Of a stretch of DNA of 64,000 nt, positions 16,515 to 25,999 are shown one piece after another (within the stretch, counting starts at the first letter, position 1; each line of letters opens with the position of its first letter). Source of the DNA: Rugosimonospora acidiphila (GTDB lineage Bacteria; Actinomycetota; Actinomycetes; Mycobacteriales; Micromonosporaceae); contig NZ_BAABJQ010000021.1 in the NCBI RefSeq assembly GCF_039543385.1, positions 112,495-176,494 on the forward strand, given 5' to 3'. Below the pieces are notes generated by a model, which was not told the origin of the DNA, ran no database searches, and saw nothing but the letters and a program-made list of their open reading frames with translations. The position numbers were made by a program, and so were the translations under genes.

Positions 16515-18973
16515 CCGGGAGTCACCAGCCCTTCGCGGGTCAGCAGGTCGTCGACGTACGCGTCGAGCTCCCGCGCCCGTGCCAGTCGCATCGGGTCGGA
16601 GCCCAGCCGCAGCAGGCCCCGGGCCGGAACGTTGATCCCGCGGCGGGCCAGCATCGCCTCGGCGATGGCCTGCCGCTCCCGGGGCGGGAAGTAGGCGAAC
16701 GCCTGGCGCAGCGCGGGCAGCCCCACCAGGAAGTCGGTCTCGGTCATCGCGCCGACCAACCCGTCCAGGATTTCGAGCAGGCCGTCGTCGGCGATCGCCT
16801 CCTCACGGGCGACGCTGAACAGCCCGGCCAACCAGTCGCCCAGCGTCGCCGGCCCGCTCGCGCCGCGCACGGCCCGCCCGGCGTCGGCGGACGAGCCCAG
16901 GGACCAGCCGACGCCGAAGGCGGCGCCCCGCAGGTCGGGCGGGGCCGTGGCGTCGGCGGCGATCCGGCCCATGACGGCCAGTACGGCATCCGGGTCCAGG
17001 CGCAGCGGCGATCCGGCGTGGCGCACGGCGTCACGGATCGCCACGATGGCGGTGAGCCGGTTGGGGTCGGCCGGCGCGGGCCCGCCGTGTACGCCCTCGG
17101 CCAGCCACAGCCCGCGGGTGACCCCCTCCGCGATGACCGCGCCCAGGACCGGGCTGCGGGCGGCGTCGAACAGCCGGTCGTGCCGCCACAGGCCCAGCGC
17201 CACGGCCAGCACGCGGCCGAGGTCGCCCAGGTCGGCGATGGTGCCGATGCCGCGGCGCAGCGTCGCCACGATCCGGTCGGCCAGCCCGATGATGCCGCAC
17301 AGGGCGGCGTCGAACAGGACATCGGCGACCGCGCCCGGGTGGCCGGCCGCGAGGCCGGCGCGCTCCACCAGGATCGCGGCGGCGGCCTCGGCGAGGGTGG
17401 GCCCGTACGCCCCGGCCTCGATCAGCGCCACCAGCCGATCGTCGTGGGCCGACAGGCGCCACCGCTCCGTCAGCGCCGGATCGGCGCCCGGGCGGGGACC
17501 GCCGTCGCGGATGAACCCGGGCACGCCCAGCACGCGCAGCCGGTGCATGGTCCGGCTGCGTTCCCGGTCGGTGTCGTCGGTCAGCTCGACGGTGCGGGAG
17601 CCGTCCGCGTCCAGGCCGAGCCGGGCCAGTTCGGTCATCGCCTGACCGACCAGCGGCGGCAGCGGCGTGTCCGGGTGCAACCGGCCCACCCGGTCACCGG
17701 CGAGCGCCGCGACCATCTCGACCACGACCGGGTGGGTGCCGGCCGCCAGCCGGCCGCGGTGTGCCCACGGCAGCGGCACCTCCATCGCCTCGCCGACCAG
17801 GGCCGAGACGAGGCCGTCGAGGACGTCGGCACGGGCCGGCCAGGAGTGCCCGCGGACCCGGGCCAGGCCCTCGGCCATGGTCCGGGCCGCTATCAGGTCG
17901 GCCGTGGAGACCGGCTGGCCCCGCTGGCGCAGGCGCAGCACCACCGCCTCGGTGAGTCCGCGCGCGGCGTCGACGGGTCCGCCCTCCCAGACCCGCTGGT
18001 AGAACTCGGGCGAGGGCATGCCGGACTGGTACCCGTGGAAGGCGTCCAGCCGCTTGAAGGAGTACGGCACCAGGTAGCTCGTCCCGGTCGCGTCCGCCGG
18101 CGGCCACGGCACCTCGGGCCACGCCGGGTCGGTGGGTTCGCCCGGCGGCGCCGGGTCGATGGGCTCGCCCGGCGGCGCCGGGTCGGTGGGCTCGGCGCAC
18201 AGTCGTTGGAGCGCCGGTCGGTGGAAGCCCCCGCACACCACGAGGACCGGGCCGTCGCGGCGAGCGGCCGCGGCCCGGATCCAGCCGGCCATGTACGCCT
18301 CGCGCTCCAGGTCGGACGCGGAGGCGTCGGCGTCGCCGCGCAGCATCTCGAAGTACACGTCCAGCCGCTCGCCGAGCCCTTCGACCGGAGCGGCCTCCAC
18401 CAGGTGATCCCACAGCGTGTCGGCGTTGTCCATGCCGAAGGCCGCGCACAGCCGCACGGTCGCCTCGTGGTAGCGCTCCTCGGCGTCGGCGTACCGGTTT
18501 TCCCGCCGCGCGAACGCCGGATGCCACGCCGGCAGGTCGACGAACCGCACCTGGGCGCCGGCCGCCCGGCCGCTCTCCAGCGCCACCCATTCCGGCGAGT
18601 ACGCGCACAGCGGGCTCCACGACGCGTGGGTGCGCTCCCCGTCCCGGTACGAGGTGAACACGGCCACCGGCAGGGCGTGGCCCAGCAGCAGCTCGTCCAT
18701 CCGGTCGTTCAGGTCGGCGGGGCCCTCCACCAGCACGTGCGCGGGGCGCAGCGCGTCGATGGTGTCGGCGACGAGCCGGGCGCAGGCGGGGCTGTGATGC
18801 CGGACCCCCACGATGGTGACCGGCGCCGGGCTGGCCGCGGACGGTCCGACCGGCGGCGGTCCGACCGGCGGCGGTCCGATCGGCGGCGAGGTGGCGGGTG
18901 CCGGGGTGGGCGGCGGTGGGATTGGTGGCGCCGGGGTGGGCGGCGCCGCGGCCGGCGATGGGGCGGTGGCCAT
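16511..18973 (-). CDS. DUF5682 family protein (YehM-like)
   Basis: 820 residues. The ATG at 18973 shares a base with the upstream stop (TGATG). An N-terminal Pro-rich tract encoded by a 15-bp repeat (PPPVGPPPVGP) precedes the conserved VTIVGVRHHSPACARLV motif that opens DUF5682 proteins, followed by HVLVEGPADLND and VLVVCGGFHRPAL. The conserved His, Glu and Gly motifs recall TraB/ChaN-like folds, which is only a suggestion. A second in-frame repeat (GEPTDPAPPGEP, about 18130-18190) interrupts the domain. Biochemical function is unknown; the fixed position between VWA and AAA+ genes implies a physical complex. Confidence 0.8.
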   Translation of the reverse strand: MATAPSPAAAPPTPAPPIPPPPTPAPATSPPIGPPPVGPPPVGPSAASPAPVTIVGVRHHSPACARLVADTIDALRPAHVLVEGPADLNDRMDELLLGHALPVAVFTSYRDGERTHASWSPLCAYSPEWVALESGRAAGAQVRFVDLPAWHPAFARRENRYADAEERYHEATVRLCAAFGMDNADTLWDHLVEAAPVEGLGERLDVYFEMLRGDADASASDLEREAYMAGWIRAAAARRDGPVLVVCGGFHRPALQRLCAEPTDPAPPGEPIDPAPPGEPTDPAWPEVPWPPADATGTSYLVPYSFKRLDAFHGYQSGMPSPEFYQRVWEGGPVDAARGLTEAVVLRLRQRGQPVSTADLIAARTMAEGLARVRGHSWPARADVLDGLVSALVGEAMEVPLPWAHRGRLAAGTHPVVVEMVAALAGDRVGRLHPDTPLPPLVGQAMTELARLGLDADGSRTVELTDDTDRERSRTMHRLRVLGVPGFIRDGGPRPGADPALTERWRLSAHDDRLVALIEAGAYGPTLAEAAAAILVERAGLAAGHPGAVADVLFDAALCGIIGLADRIVATLRRGIGTIADLGDLGRVLAVALGLWRHDRLFDAARSPVLGAVIAEGVTRGLWLAEGVHGGPAPADPNRLTAIVAIRDAVRHAGSPLRLDPDAVLAVMGRIAADATAPPDLRGAAFGVGWSLGSSADAGRAVRGASGPATLGDWLAGLFSVAREEAIADDGLLEILDGLVGAMTETDFLVGLPALRQAFAYFPPRERQAIAEAMLARRGINVPARGLLRLGSDPMRLARARELDAYVDDLLTREGLVTPG

Positions 18974-20265
18974 CAGCCGGGCAGCAGGTTCCGGGCGGCG
19001 TGCAGCGCCTGCCACTGCGCCCCCGGCCGGGCCCGGGCCTGCTGCTGCAGGTAGTGGCGCAGCCGGGCCAGGTCGTCGGCGTTGTCCTTGGCCGCGGTGC
19101 CGGCCAGGCAGGCCACGATGTCGCCCGCGTCGCCTGCCTCCCCGCGCAGGAACCAGCCCCGCAGCCCGACCGCGTGCGCCACCGACACCGCCTCGGCGGT
19201 GCTCATCACGGCGGACAGCCGTTCCATGCTGTCGCCGCGCTCGGTGACGCCGTCGCGCAGCTCGCGGAACGTGGTGACCAGAACCTCCAGCACGTCGCGG
19301 CGCGGCGGCACCCGGACGCCGGAGCGCAGCAGCAGCTCGGTCGCCTGCGTCTGGACCAGGTCCAGCTCGGTGGCCAGATCCGGGATCGGGAACACGGTCT
19401 CGAAGTTGAACCGCCGTTTCAGCGCCGCGCTCATCTCGTTGACGCCGCGGTCGCGGGTGTTCGCCGTGGCGATGACGGTGAACCCGTCGCGGGCGAAGAC
19501 GAGCCCGTCGTCGCCGGGCAGCTCCGGGATGGCCAGCACCCGGTCCGACAGCGGTGACAGCAGGCAGTCCTGCACCTCCAGCGGGCAGCGCGTGATCTCC
19601 TCGAACCGCACCACCCGGCCCTCGGCCATGCCGCGCAGCAGCGGGGCGGAGACCAGCGACCGGGGCGTCGGGCCCTCGGCCACCAGCAGCGCGTAGTTCC
19701 ACGAGTATTTGATCTGATCCTCTGTGGTGGCCGCGCCGCCCTGGATGACCAGCGTGGAGTCGCCGCTGACCGCCGCGGCCAGCAGCTCCGACAGCAGCGA
19801 CTTGGCCGTGCCGGGCTCGCCGACCAGCATCAGGCCGCGGCTGGTGGCCAGCGTCACCAGCGACCGGTCGATCAACGACGGGTCACCGACGAACTTGCGG
19901 CTGATGCCGGCCGCCGGGTCGCCGGTGATGAACGTGCGCGCCGCCTGCAGGCTCAGCGCCCAGCCCGGCGGCCGCTCGCCTCGGTCGGTCTCCCGCAGCC
20001 GGGCCAGTTCGTCGGCGTAACGGACCTCGGCCGGCGGCCGCTGCACCGTCGAACCGCCCGCCGGGCTCGCCGACTCGAGGCTTGCGGAGGCCGGGTTCGC
20101 GGAGGCCGGGTTCGCGGGGGCCGGGTTCGCGGGCTTCGGCCTCGCCGGTCTCGCGCCCCTCTGCTTCGGGCTCGCCGATGTCGGGCTGGATTGCTCCGGG
20201 CTGGATTGCTCCGGGCTGGCTTGCTCCGGGCTGGCTTGCTCCGGGCTTGCTTGCTTCGGGGTCAT
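18973..20265 (-). CDS. MoxR-type AAA+ ATPase (YehL-like)
   Basis: 430 residues; ATG at 20265 overlaps the DUF4132 stop as ATGA, chosen over longer frames because of this coupling. The first 75 residues are a low-complexity SPEQA/SPEQS and NPAS repeat tail encoded by 15-bp units. The AAA+ core follows: Walker A GEPGTAKS (149-156), Walker B VVRFEE (218-223), and the ANTRDRG...RRFNFE sensor/arginine-finger region typical of MoxR ATPases. It probably powers remodelling of the VWA, DUF5682, SWIM and DUF4132 partners. Confidence 0.9.
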   Translation of the reverse strand: MTPKQASPEQASPEQASPEQSSPEQSSPTSASPKQRGARPARPKPANPAPANPASANPASASLESASPAGGSTVQRPPAEVRYADELARLRETDRGERPPGWALSLQAARTFITGDPAAGISRKFVGDPSLIDRSLVTLATSRGLMLVGEPGTAKSLLSELLAAAVSGDSTLVIQGGAATTEDQIKYSWNYALLVAEGPTPRSLVSAPLLRGMAEGRVVRFEEITRCPLEVQDCLLSPLSDRVLAIPELPGDDGLVFARDGFTVIATANTRDRGVNEMSAALKRRFNFETVFPIPDLATELDLVQTQATELLLRSGVRVPPRRDVLEVLVTTFRELRDGVTERGDSMERLSAVMSTAEAVSVAHAVGLRGWFLRGEAGDAGDIVACLAGTAAKDNADDLARLRHYLQQQARARPGAQWQALHAARNLLPG

Positions 20266-23200
20266 CGCGCCAGCACCTCCATCAGGTCGCGCAGCATCTC
20301 CGAGGCGGTCACCGCGTCCAACTCGTCGAACCGCCGGCTGAGCGTGGGCGGCCGCCACGTCCCGAACGGGCTGCCGTTGATCCAGATTGACTTGATTCGC
20401 TGGTCGGGGAAAACGTCCAGCGCGCCGATCGCGATGCCTGGGTCGAGGTCGAGCACGATGGCCCGGCCCGCCGGGGTGGCCCGCCACATCCAGCACTGGA
20501 CGCCGCCATCCTGCGGATCGCCGCGCCGCCAGCCACGCCGCTCCAGTCCGAGGACGGTCGTCGTGGATATCTTGAGGCCGTCGAACCGGGTCAGCTCGGT
20601 GGCCTCCCGCTCGGCGTCCGTCAGCCGGTGCACCGCCCGGCCGAGCTGCGGAAACGGCTGCAGGATCTCGTAGTCGGCGAAGGTCTCCGACCAGGCGGCG
20701 ACCTGCTCGCCGAGGTGCAGCGGGTGGGCCAGCCCGATGGTGGCCGCCACCGGCAGGTCGTACCCGTCGTCCTCGACGTCGGCGAGGGTGCGGTCCTCCG
20801 CGACCCGGAACGCGACGGCGGCATGCTCGCCGACCGTCGCCGTCCAGACCAGCCGGCGCACGATGTGCCACAGCAGCGGGTGGTGCAGGAAGTAGGCATT
20901 GAAGTCGTCCGCCGACCACCGCCGCTGGGCGACCATCGCGGCCTCCAACCGCCGGATCTGTTCGTCGGCGATCGCGCGCACCTCCTTCTTCAGACCCTTG
21001 AACCGCTCGTAGGCCGCCGGTGCCGCCCGCGGGTCGTCGCGGGCACCCGGCTTGGGCAGGACCTTGCGGCGCGCACCGGTTTCGTCGGCCACGTAGGGCT
21101 TGAGCTGCTCGTCGAACCCGACCACGAACCGGCGGGGACCGTAGTCCAGGGTCAGCGAACCGTTCACGTCCAGTCCGAGGTCGGGCACCAGCCGGTCGGC
21201 GAGCTGCTCGGCGGTCAGGCCCAGGCCGGCGGCCACCTCGGCGACCTTCTCACCCGCCCGCTCCTTCAACGCCCGGAACGAGGACTTCTGCGCGATCCGG
21301 CTCAGGTGCATCAGCGCCAGGTCGGAGCCGATGTCGGCGAGGACGTCGAGGCCGAGCTGAGCCCGGGCGTGACCGCCCTCCCCGGGCCACGCCCGGATCA
21401 CCTGCGACAGCTGCCGTACGGTGTCGTCGTCGCCGAGCCAGCGCAGCGCGTGCAGCGGCCACGCCTCCTTGGCCGGCGCGCCGACCGTCTGCCACTGTTG
21501 TAGCAGCGCCCACGAGAAGGCGGCCAACGACCGGCGGTCGCACGCCTCGATGACCAGCGGCACCCCGGCGTAGACCCCGTCGGGCTTGGAGATGGCCAGC
21601 ATGGTGCACAGGTGCCGGGTCGCCTGGTCGCCCAGCGCCGACGACCGGTCCCGCAGCAGGATCCGGGGCAGCAGGCTGGGCTCCGCCCACGCGGGCAGCT
21701 CCGGGATGCGGGCCGGCAGCATGTCCAGCGGGTCGACCCCCAGCAGGGCCTCCACCCCCGCCAGTGCCCGCGGGCCGTAGTCGGCGGCGGCCGTCAGGAC
21801 CTCGTCGCGATGCCGGATCGCGATGACCCGCAGCGACTCCTCCGCCCTCCGGCGGGCCGTGCCGGCCTTGCCCAGCGCCACCGGGGTCAGCGCCCGGGCG
21901 GCGTAGGCCGGGTGCCGGTCGAACCAGGCCACGGCCGTCGCGCGCATCGACTTGAGCCGGGCCAGCACGTCGGCCATGTGCGAGGCGATCCGCGCGCTGG
22001 CGAACGGCAGCAGGAACTCGGTGCAGTTCGTGGGCCGCTTATCGGCCAGGTGCACGGCCGCCGGCAGCGCGGCCAGCCCGTAGCGGACCACCATCGGGGG
22101 CAGCCAGTCCTCGGCGTCCCAGGTCCGCTCGGGTCGCCAGTCCGGCAGCAGCGATCGAATCACCTCGACCGGCCCGGTCAGCATGAGGGTCACCTGGAGG
22201 TGTGGCGCCAGCTCGCCCGCCGCGTACCGGTCGGCGGCGGCCTCGACGGACATGCCGAGGCTCCACCAGTTGGCGCGCGGCGGCACCTCCCTGGCCTCCC
22301 ACCTCTCCCGCTCGCCAGGCGCCCAGGCCAGCACCGGTTCGCCGGTGAATTCGAGCCCGGCCACGACGATCGGCTTGTCGGCCTTCCGCTTCACGGTCCA
22401 GGGCGGCGTGACCAGGACGGAGGGCAGGGCCTCAGCCGGCGCCTCGGGGACCGCCAACCGTTCGGCGAGGACGGCCGTCACCCGGCCCCGCGCGGCCGGC
22501 GCGAGGTTGTCCAGTTCACCCTCGGCGAGTTCCTGGTGGGTCAGCACGTGAACGCGCAGCAGGTCGCCGGCGGCGCGCCCGCCGTCGGCGGCGAGCAGGC
22601 GCAACGCGCGCCGGGGGAAGCGCCGGGCCGCCTCCAGGGCGGCCAGGGCGACGTACTTGCGGCCCAGGCGGGCGATCAGACTCGTGACCGCCTCATCGGT
22701 CGGGAACTGCGCGATCGTGTCGACGATGCGCTGCTGCCGGTCGGCGTCGGTGTATCCGCTGTCGAACCAGTCCAGCAGCAGCGGCGTGACCGCCGGCCCG
22801 GCTCCCTCGACCACGGTCGCCAGCGCCGTGAGGTCTCCCGCCAACCCCCAGGCGTCGATGGCCGGCGCGAGCAGGGCGAGTTGCTCGCCCGTGGTCGCCG
22901 AACACCACAGCAGGTGCGCCACGTAGCGGTCGCCGCTGGCGGCCATCGCCGCGCAGTCGACGTCCACCCACGACCGCTCGGTGGGCAGCAGGAACGAGGT
23001 GGCCGCGCGCCATTCCAGCGACTGCGAACGCAGGTCGGTGAGCGTGGTGATCGCCGCAGCGTATTCGTCGTCGCCGGCGGCGGCGAGGTAGGCCCGCACC
23101 CTCGCGCCGACGGCAAGCCACTGCGGGAAGTAGCCCCACCCACGGCCGGTCTCGCGGGTCAGGTTCGGCTCGGTCTGGTGGCCGTTCTGCGAGTGACCGC

Positions 23201-23612
23201 CGTAATCCAGGCCGGCCAGGTACACGGCGGCCTGGGCCGCGAAGACGACGCCGCGGGTCGCCACCCAGGCGTCGGCCAGCCTCGACAGCACATCGTATTT
23301 GCCCCAGGCGAGGTGACAGGTGACCAGGCCGCCCACCACGCCGGCCCCTTCGGCCGGCCCGGTCGCCGGGTCGGCGAGGTAGGCCCGCGCGGCGGCGACG
23401 AGCGCGGGATCGCTGGCCGGATGCTCGACGCGGGTCTCGATGGTGGCCTTCGCCACCCGCACGAGCTCGTCGGCGCCGGCGGCGTCGGGGCGCAGCACCG
23501 GTCCGGGTATGCCACCCCGGCGCGGCAGAACGTATCGGCGCCACGCGGCCGGGAAGACGAAAGTCTCGCCGTCCGCCTCGATCGCCGTGTTGTCGGTCTG
23601 CCCACCCGCCAC
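20262..23612 (-). CDS. DUF4132 family protein (YehI/MolR-like), first gene of operon
   Basis: 1116 residues from GTG 23612, chosen because a GAGGAGGG ribosome site sits 5 nt upstream and MAGGQTDN starts a sensible N-terminus; an upstream frame of 28 codons has no such site. The protein is built of helical repeats. The C-terminal part (AAMVAQRRWSADDFNAYFLHHPLLWHIVRRLVW and WRRGDPQDGGVQCWMWRA) matches the DUF4132 signature of E. coli YehI/MolR-type proteins. It likely acts as scaffold of the AAA+/VWA complex; the molybdate-regulator label of old MolR annotations is not supported by anything here. Confidence 0.82.
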   Translation of the reverse strand: MAGGQTDNTAIEADGETFVFPAAWRRYVLPRRGGIPGPVLRPDAAGADELVRVAKATIETRVEHPASDPALVAAARAYLADPATGPAEGAGVVGGLVTCHLAWGKYDVLSRLADAWVATRGVVFAAQAAVYLAGLDYGGHSQNGHQTEPNLTRETGRGWGYFPQWLAVGARVRAYLAAAGDDEYAAAITTLTDLRSQSLEWRAATSFLLPTERSWVDVDCAAMAASGDRYVAHLLWCSATTGEQLALLAPAIDAWGLAGDLTALATVVEGAGPAVTPLLLDWFDSGYTDADRQQRIVDTIAQFPTDEAVTSLIARLGRKYVALAALEAARRFPRRALRLLAADGGRAAGDLLRVHVLTHQELAEGELDNLAPAARGRVTAVLAERLAVPEAPAEALPSVLVTPPWTVKRKADKPIVVAGLEFTGEPVLAWAPGERERWEAREVPPRANWWSLGMSVEAAADRYAAGELAPHLQVTLMLTGPVEVIRSLLPDWRPERTWDAEDWLPPMVVRYGLAALPAAVHLADKRPTNCTEFLLPFASARIASHMADVLARLKSMRATAVAWFDRHPAYAARALTPVALGKAGTARRRAEESLRVIAIRHRDEVLTAAADYGPRALAGVEALLGVDPLDMLPARIPELPAWAEPSLLPRILLRDRSSALGDQATRHLCTMLAISKPDGVYAGVPLVIEACDRRSLAAFSWALLQQWQTVGAPAKEAWPLHALRWLGDDDTVRQLSQVIRAWPGEGGHARAQLGLDVLADIGSDLALMHLSRIAQKSSFRALKERAGEKVAEVAAGLGLTAEQLADRLVPDLGLDVNGSLTLDYGPRRFVVGFDEQLKPYVADETGARRKVLPKPGARDDPRAAPAAYERFKGLKKEVRAIADEQIRRLEAAMVAQRRWSADDFNAYFLHHPLLWHIVRRLVWTATVGEHAAVAFRVAEDRTLADVEDDGYDLPVAATIGLAHPLHLGEQVAAWSETFADYEILQPFPQLGRAVHRLTDAEREATELTRFDGLKISTTTVLGLERRGWRRGDPQDGGVQCWMWRATPAGRAIVLDLDPGIAIGALDVFPDQRIKSIWINGSPFGTWRPPTLSRRFDELDAVTASEMLRDLMEVLAR

Positions 23613-23851
23613 TGCACCCTCCTCGATCCTCACGACGGCGACACTGTAGCCGCGGCTACCGACAAAACCGCTCCGGGCCGGCCCTGTCACAGCCATTCCC
23701 GTCCGAAGCGGTCAACCGGCACCGCCCGTCGAAAACCCATCACGCGGCGCCGTCGCCCGAGCGCTGGAGCCTCGTGCCGAGTCACTCGATCGGGGGGAGT
23801 AGGGGTCCGGTTGTCGGGAACGGCATGGGTAGCGACCCTGAGGAGGTTCGG

Positions 23852-24709
23852 ATGCCCTACCTGACCGTCAGCTCGGAGAACTCGGCACCCGTCGACCTGT
23901 ACTACGAGGACCACGGCGCCGGACAACCGATCGTGCTGATCGCCGGCTACCCGTACGGCGGCTCGACCTGGGAGAAGCAGCTGACCCCGCTGCTGGCCGC
24001 CGGCTACCGCGTCATCACCTACGACCGGCGAGGGTTCGGAAACTCCAGCCAACCGGTCACGGGGTATGACTACGACACTTTCGCCTCCGACCTCAGCGCC
24101 CTGATGAACGACCTCGATCTGCGCAACGCGATCCTGGTCGGCCACTCGATGGGCACCGGTGAGGTGGTCCGGTACCTGGGCGCCTACGGGTCGGACCGGG
24201 TAGACCGCGCGGTGGTGATGTCTCCGCTGGCGCCGTTCCTGCTGAAGACCTCCGACAACCCGGAGGGTTTGGAGCAGAGCCTGTTCGACGGCTTCAAGCA
24301 GGCCGTCATCGAGGATCGGTACCAGTTCGTCACCACGTTCGTGACGAAGTTCTTCAGCTTCGACGACAACAAGGGCAAGCGGGTCAGCGAAGACGCGTTC
24401 AAGGGGCACTGGCAGATCGCCGCGAAGTCGTCCGCCGTCGCCATGCACAACTCCGTCGACGCCTGGCTGACCGACTTCAGGGGAGACCTGCCCCGCATCG
24501 ACGTGCCGGTGCTCATCATCCAGGGCGAGAAGGACGAGGTGCTGCCGTTCCCGGTGACCGGGAAGCGCCTCGCCCCGATGCTGCAGGGCAGCAAACTGAT
24601 CGAGCTGGCCGGTGCGCCGCACGGGATCCCGTGGACCCACGCGAAGGAATGCAACGAGGCGCTGATGGACTTCCTCCAACCGGCCCCCGCGATGCAGGGA
24701 CGGCGCTAA
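23852..24709 (+). CDS. Alpha/beta hydrolase, non-haem haloperoxidase-like
   Basis: 285 residues from ATG 23852, preceded by AGGAGG at 23841-23846. The nucleophile elbow GHSMG contains Ser99, the acid is in VPVLIIQGEKDEVLPF and the His in GAPHGIPWTH, giving a complete triad. Sequence style (GGSTWEKQLTPLLAAGYRVITYDRRGFGNSSQP) is that of cofactor-free haloperoxidases and related esterases. It is divergent from the yeh-like operon, with about 240 bp between starts. The substrate is unknown; many such enzymes are esterases rather than physiological haloperoxidases. Confidence 0.87.
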   Translation: MPYLTVSSENSAPVDLYYEDHGAGQPIVLIAGYPYGGSTWEKQLTPLLAAGYRVITYDRRGFGNSSQPVTGYDYDTFASDLSALMNDLDLRNAILVGHSMGTGEVVRYLGAYGSDRVDRAVVMSPLAPFLLKTSDNPEGLEQSLFDGFKQAVIEDRYQFVTTFVTKFFSFDDNKGKRVSEDAFKGHWQIAAKSSAVAMHNSVDAWLTDFRGDLPRIDVPVLIIQGEKDEVLPFPVTGKRLAPMLQGSKLIELAGAPHGIPWTHAKECNEALMDFLQPAPAMQGRR

Positions 24710-24860
24710 GCCCGCCCCGCCCACTCCGCCCACCGGACGGCAGACCGGGGGGCGGGTGGAGGGGGACCGGAGCCGAGGTCGGATCAGCGGTGCCCGCCGG
24801 GCGCGGTACACGCCGGAAATGGGCGTGCGCCGCGCCCGGATCGTCCGTACCGTCGCGAGC

Positions 24861-25442
24861 ATGGCTGCCGAGCGGTACGGGCGTTTTCTCAACGCGGTGG
24901 ACCTGGAAGCCACCTGTTGGCGGGGCGAGCCGCCGGCCGGCCAGGTCAGCGAGATCATTGAGATCGGCCTGTGTGTCGTCGACGTTCAGGCCCGCGAGCG
25001 CGTCGAGCGGGCCCGCATCATCGTGCGCCCGACCCGCTCGCGGGTGAGCGCCTTCTGCACCGAGCTGACCGGCATCACCCAGGCCGAGGTCGACGGCGGC
25101 GTCGACTTCCGCCAGGCGCTCGAGATCCTCGTGCGGCGACACCGGTCGCGCGGCCGGCCCTGGGCGAGTTGGGGCGACTACGATCGCAGGCAGTTCGAGC
25201 GCCAGTGCGCCCCGTCCGGGGCCCGGTACCCGTTCGGTGCCGTGCACGTCAACGCCAAGGCGTTGTTCGCCGAGGCACATTCGGTGCGGCGGATGGGAAT
25301 GGCCGACGCGCTGCGGTACGTCGGGCTGCCGCTGGAGGGGCGCCACCACAACGGGGCCGACGACGCTTGGAACATCGGCGCGCTGATCCTCGACCTCATG
25401 CGGCGCGGAGCGTGGCCGGTCGAGGCGGTTCCCACGTCCTGA
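24861..25442 (+). CDS. DEDDh-family 3'-5' exonuclease (ERI1-like)
   Basis: 193 residues from ATG 24861; an in-frame ATG at 24819 would add 14 residues rich in Arg. The catalytic set is visible: Asp14 and Glu16 in NAVDLEATCW, SWGDYDRRQFE holding the third Asp, and HHNGADDAWN with the His and last Asp. The sequence around EIIEIGLCVVD and TGITQAEVDGGVDF matches ERI1/KapD-like exonucleases, which trim RNA or DNA 3' ends. It follows the hydrolase gene by 151 bp and precedes a degraded hydrolase gene. Confidence 0.87.
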   Translation: MAAERYGRFLNAVDLEATCWRGEPPAGQVSEIIEIGLCVVDVQARERVERARIIVRPTRSRVSAFCTELTGITQAEVDGGVDFRQALEILVRRHRSRGRPWASWGDYDRRQFERQCAPSGARYPFGAVHVNAKALFAEAHSVRRMGMADALRYVGLPLEGRHHNGADDAWNIGALILDLMRRGAWPVEAVPTS

Positions 25443-25531
25443 CGTGCCCGGGCCGGCGATGGGCCGACGCGGGCCGGGTTCACCTCACCTCTCGTACCAT
25501 CTCGTCGGCGCCATCTGGTACGTGTGAACGC

Positions 25532-25915
25532 ATGGCGACGTCGAGCAAGGCCACTGATCGCGCGAGCACGGTAGTGCTGGTCCATGGCCTGTGGCACCAG
25601 CCACGCCACTTCGACCAGGTTGCTCGGCGGCTCCGGCGGGCAGGCGTGGACGTGGCCGTCCCGCGACTCCATCGCGGCTGCCTGGCCGCCGACACAGCTC
25701 TCCCACAACGGGCGGCGTGGCGCACGGTCGCCTCCACCTATGTCGTGTGTACCGCCGACCGCGCCATCGACCCGGCCCTGCAACAGCGGCTCGCAACCCG
25801 CTGCGGGACGACCCTGAGCTGGGCGACAAGCCACTCGCCGTTCTGCAGCAGACCGGAACTTGTCGTCGACCTCCTGGAAAACCTTCTCCGCCGCCATCAT
25901 TCAATGACCATTTGA
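25532..25915 (+). pseudogene. Alpha/beta hydrolase with internal in-frame deletion
   Basis: The 127-codon frame starts well (STVVLVHGLWHQPRHFDQVARRL...VPRLHRGCLAADTAL) and ends well (STYVVCTADRAIDPALQQRL...SHSPFCSRPELVVDLL) for a family that is normally about 230-240 residues long. The middle, which should contain the GHSxGG nucleophile elbow and the lid, is absent. The two ends meet at about TALPQRAAWRT (around 25700). The deletion kept the reading frame, but the catalytic Ser is lost, so it should be inactive as a hydrolase. The His of SHSPF remains. Confidence 0.7.
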
Positions 25916-25999
25916 TGCGCATCCTGCTAGCCACACCGCGCCAGGTCTCCCGTTCCGTGTCCCGCAAAGCAACCGCGACCGCAACCGCGCGGCGGTGGG

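Noticed and set aside
18973..20919. Longer N-terminus for the MoxR-type ATPase
   Set aside because: It would read through the end of the DUF4132 gene; the ATGA overlap at 20265 gives a better start.
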